Below, piece after piece: positions 16,301 to 17,113 of a DNA stretch of 17,113 nt. Below the pieces are notes generated by a model, which saw nothing but the letters and a program-made list of their open reading frames with translations, ran no database searches and was not told the origin of the DNA. The stretch lies in the NCBI GenBank assembly GCA_913047525.1, contig CAJWUS010000013.1:1-17113 (forward strand), read 5' to 3'. The DNA is from an uncultured Flavobacteriales bacterium. Its GTDB lineage: Bacteria > Bacteroidota > Bacteroidia > Flavobacteriales > BACL11. Within the stretch, counting starts at the first letter, position 1; the number at the start of each line of letters is the position of its first letter. Position numbers and translations under genes: made by a program.

Positions 16301-16531
16301 CTTTTCAATCTTGCTAAGTAATTGATGTGCCTGCTTTGCAGTATATTGAGTCAATGGCTTTCCTCCTCTATAATAATAGGTGTCGAATCGCTCATATTGG
16401 TAGCTTGTCCAATTAAATTCTTTGTATTGCACCCTACTTTTACCAAAATCGGTTTGCAAACCATAATAAAATTGAGCACCTGCTATTAGTGGTAGAAAAA
16501 TAACACTTATTATAATTATAAGAAATCGCAT
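13352..16531 (-). CDS. Secreted fusion: degenerate gluzincin-like domain, TolB-like propeller, Omp85-like barrel
   Basis: This is a 1059-residue envelope protein whose function I do not recognise. A signal peptide (1-20, cut after AGAQ) is followed by a domain (about 35-275) resembling peptidase-MA-type gluzincins. Where the zinc motif HExxH should be it reads N149-E-M-M-Y153, and the later LPDWFVDGL (169-177) has D175 where WFxEG proteases have the third ligand, so it is probably inactive. Residues about 295-560 carry TolB/WD40-like propeller repeats, the clearest being HPAFSPNNEFIIFSSNR (437-453). From about 665 to the end there are alternating beta strands with Omp85 features: MRGF (930-933), NTELRVPLF, FADFGTAW (976-983), GFGFGVRSR (1019-1027), RADWAWG and a C-terminal ISLGLDF. 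It probably sits in the outer membrane with periplasmic N-terminal domains. It heads an operon with the transporter and the amidohydrolase. Confidence 0.8.
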   Translation of the reverse strand: MRFLIIIISVIFLPLIAGAQFYYGLQTDFGKSRVQYKEFNWTSYQYERFDTYYYRGGKPLTQYTAKQAHQLLSKIEKQLVFNYEKRIQFVIYNTFSDFKQSNIGYKQHDEYNIGGKTQIVGTKVLLYFDGDYNHLKKQIAAGITKILLNEMMYGGNMADAFTNSTLLNLPDWFVDGLVAFIADPWNMQMENLVKDKIGTEDFKNFNHLEKEDAVLAGYSIWHYISNTYGNATVAEILYMVRLSRNIENGFQFVLRKSVNTINEEWLDYYFQTDVTGIYPSSNQLQIRIKSQEKITQIEISPKGRKIAFVSNEMGKYKIWLYDLKTKKQTKIASVGYKLDRITDFTVPVIAWEPKGKKLTYITEKKGKIQMNYYDISKGKTSTFELQHLQKVLSMTYDKKGKNLLFSAVRQNQTDIFTFGVVGHKLTNITNDKFLDLHPAFSPNNEFIIFSSNRKNNILYEESQVLSHNRTNDLFLYNYKTESPKLLRLTNTPEINETKPKPIKDNLYWFLADENGLNNRFNVKIDSVKVETDTSVFYQKNFTISPFTNYNRDIICFDTKPKAKHLVEVLYLNGNYSIYDKKLSRKIKKPEINLTDSYFLQLKNNKIESEFEPEKSNRDSLWNGNKVDIQNFQFGTFDEINNRISNKENSHFSDNRKTIKLPKARNYFISLTTDYVVSQFDNSYITKSYQPYSNYKMPLFLNPDFDALIKVGTADLFEDYKIIGGVRLSGDLKSNGYMLSFLDNKNRLDKSYIFSRQSINMVKDNALQRVYSYELRGIFNWPFDEVFSTRGSLSFRNDKKVFMSTDIINLIKPNTYSNWITFRSEVVFENTINKGLNLYNGGRYKIFAEYYRLLEDAKTDMIILGLDARNYKKVSHSIIWANRVAASTSFGNQKLLYYMGGVDAWLIPKFNQETDVAENENYSYQTLATNMRGFHQNVRNGNSFFVLNTELRVPLFKYILRRPITSEFINNFQIVTFADFGTAWNGATPFSKEPQLNYEVIENGPVTITIDKQKNPFVGGFGFGVRSRLFGYFLRADWAWGVEDGYLLPNILYISLGLDF

Positions 16532-16544
16532 TTTCTTTAAAATG

Positions 16545-16552
16545 TAAAGATA
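16545..16552 (-). promoter_or_regulatory. Possible -7 box of the large fusion gene operon
   Basis: On the minus strand TATCTTTA followed by C matches TAnnTTTG except for the last base and lies 13 bases before the ATG at 16531. No TTG -33 element is visible at the usual distance. The 68-base intergenic region is shared with the divergent hydrolase promoter. Confidence 0.3.
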
Positions 16553-16571
16553 ATAAAGTAAAAGAAAGGGG

Positions 16572-16579
16572 TATATTTG
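16572..16579 (+). promoter_or_regulatory. -7 promoter box of the MBL-fold hydrolase gene
   Basis: TATATTTG is an exact TAnnTTTG match, identical to the box in front of the barrel gene at 1068, and lies 20 bases before the ATG at 16600. Confidence 0.6.
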
Positions 16580-16599
16580 TATTTCTGATTTTACAATTA

Positions 16600-17113
16600 A
16601 TGAAAATAAAAAGATTTATTTTTAATCCTTTTCAAGAAAATACTTTTGTGCTTTATGATAAAAGCAGGGAGTGCGTAATTATTGATTCTGGCTGTTATGA
16701 AAAAGCAGAAGAAAAAGAATTGGAAGATTTCATCACAGAGAAGAAATTAAAACCAGTTGCCCTTTTAAATACCCATTGTCATATCGATCATATTTTGGGT
16801 AATCAATTTGTAGCAGAAAAGTGGGGAGTAGAACTACAAATGCATAAAAATGATTTGCCGCTTTTAGAAAATGCTGGACAAATTAGCAAAATGTACTGGT
16901 TGGAGAATTATAGCGGTTCTCCCTATCCGAAACATTTTTTAAAGGATGGCGATACATTTTCATTTGGAAAAAGCAAGTTGGATGTTATCTTTACTCCCGG
17001 ACATGCCCCAGGTCATATTTGCTTTTATAGCAAGCAGCATAACTTTATAATTAGTGGTGATGTTATTTTTCAAATGAGTATTGGGCGTACAGATTTACCC
17101 TTTGGAGATTATG
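16600..17113 (+). CDS. Metallo-beta-lactamase-fold hydrolase (glyoxalase II-like), 5' part
   Basis: An open frame from the ATG at 16600 runs off the right edge; 171 residues are visible of an expected 210 or so. The start is supported by the A-rich leader, the promoter box at 16572 and the N-terminal strand MKIKRFIFNPFQENTFVLYD, which matches the usual opening (NPFQENTYVL) of this family. The dinuclear metal motif T58-H-C-H-I-D-H64 fits THxHxDH, the next ligand H135 lies in TPGHAPGHICFY (132-143), and the bridging D154 is in ISGDVIFQMSIGRTDLP. The last histidine ligand would lie beyond the window. There is no signal peptide, so it is probably cytoplasmic. The family covers hydroxyacylglutathione-type thioesterases, but most of its small members have unknown substrates. 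Confidence 0.9.
   Translation, partial: MKIKRFIFNPFQENTFVLYDKSRECVIIDSGCYEKAEEKELEDFITEKKLKPVALLNTHCHIDHILGNQFVAEKWGVELQMHKNDLPLLENAGQISKMYWLENYSGSPYPKHFLKDGDTFSFGKSKLDVIFTPGHAPGHICFYSKQHNFIISGDVIFQMSIGRTDLPFGDY

Noticed and set aside
1..17113. CRISPR arrays, tRNA or rRNA genes, insertion sequences, prophage or defence genes
   Set aside because: Read on both strands, no regularly spaced repeats, cloverleaf-like sequences, transposase motifs or terminal inverted repeats were noticed; the content is ordinary chromosomal and envelope genes.

Overview
The window looks like chromosomal DNA from an AT-rich Gram-negative member of the Bacteroidota, probably a Flavobacteriia-type lineage. Supporting this: several genes are preceded by the Bacteroidota -7 promoter box TAnnTTTG and by A-rich leaders rather than Shine-Dalgarno sites, the gene pairings (alaS with an M23 peptidase and a MerR regulator; recQ with kdsD, tatC and lptB) are ones I recall from that phylum, and the encoded products belong to an LPS-bearing double-membrane cell. 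I see no tRNA, rRNA, CRISPR array, insertion sequence or phage gene; no stretch over 300 bases lacks a gene.

Layout. (1) 1-1540, plus strand: the 3' end of a porin-like outer-membrane protein with a strong terminator, then two tandem paralogous small secreted beta-barrel-like proteins, each with its own promoter and terminator. (2) 1538-5538: alaS on the minus strand, divergent from a coupled M23 peptidase/MerR pair. (3) 5535-9006, minus strand: a tightly packed envelope operon kdsD-tatC-lptB-hldD with 0 to 4 nt junctions. It combines Kdo precursor synthesis, Tat export, LPS transport and LPS heptose synthesis. (4) 9099-11802, plus strand: recQ followed 4 nt later by a flavodoxin-fold NAD(P)H oxidoreductase. 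(5) 11795-16531, minus strand: a three-gene operon made of a 1059-residue secreted protein (degenerate gluzincin-like domain, TolB-like beta-propeller, Omp85-like barrel), a half-length TauE/SafE transporter and an M20 amidohydrolase starting with GTG. (6) 16600 to the right edge: a truncated metallo-beta-lactamase-fold hydrolase.

Most of the window is compact housekeeping and envelope chromosome, not an accessory island. Both convergent operon ends without a visible terminator (5535-5538 and 11795-11802) overlap through their stop codons, and the divergent operons share short intergenic regions with closely spaced promoters. The most unusual gene is the large fusion at 13352-16531, which puts on one chain a likely dead protease domain, a periplasmic propeller and an outer-membrane barrel with the Omp85 RGF motif. 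Its function is unknown to me and it is the best candidate here for an undescribed system. All assignments rest on reading motifs by eye; no database search was run.
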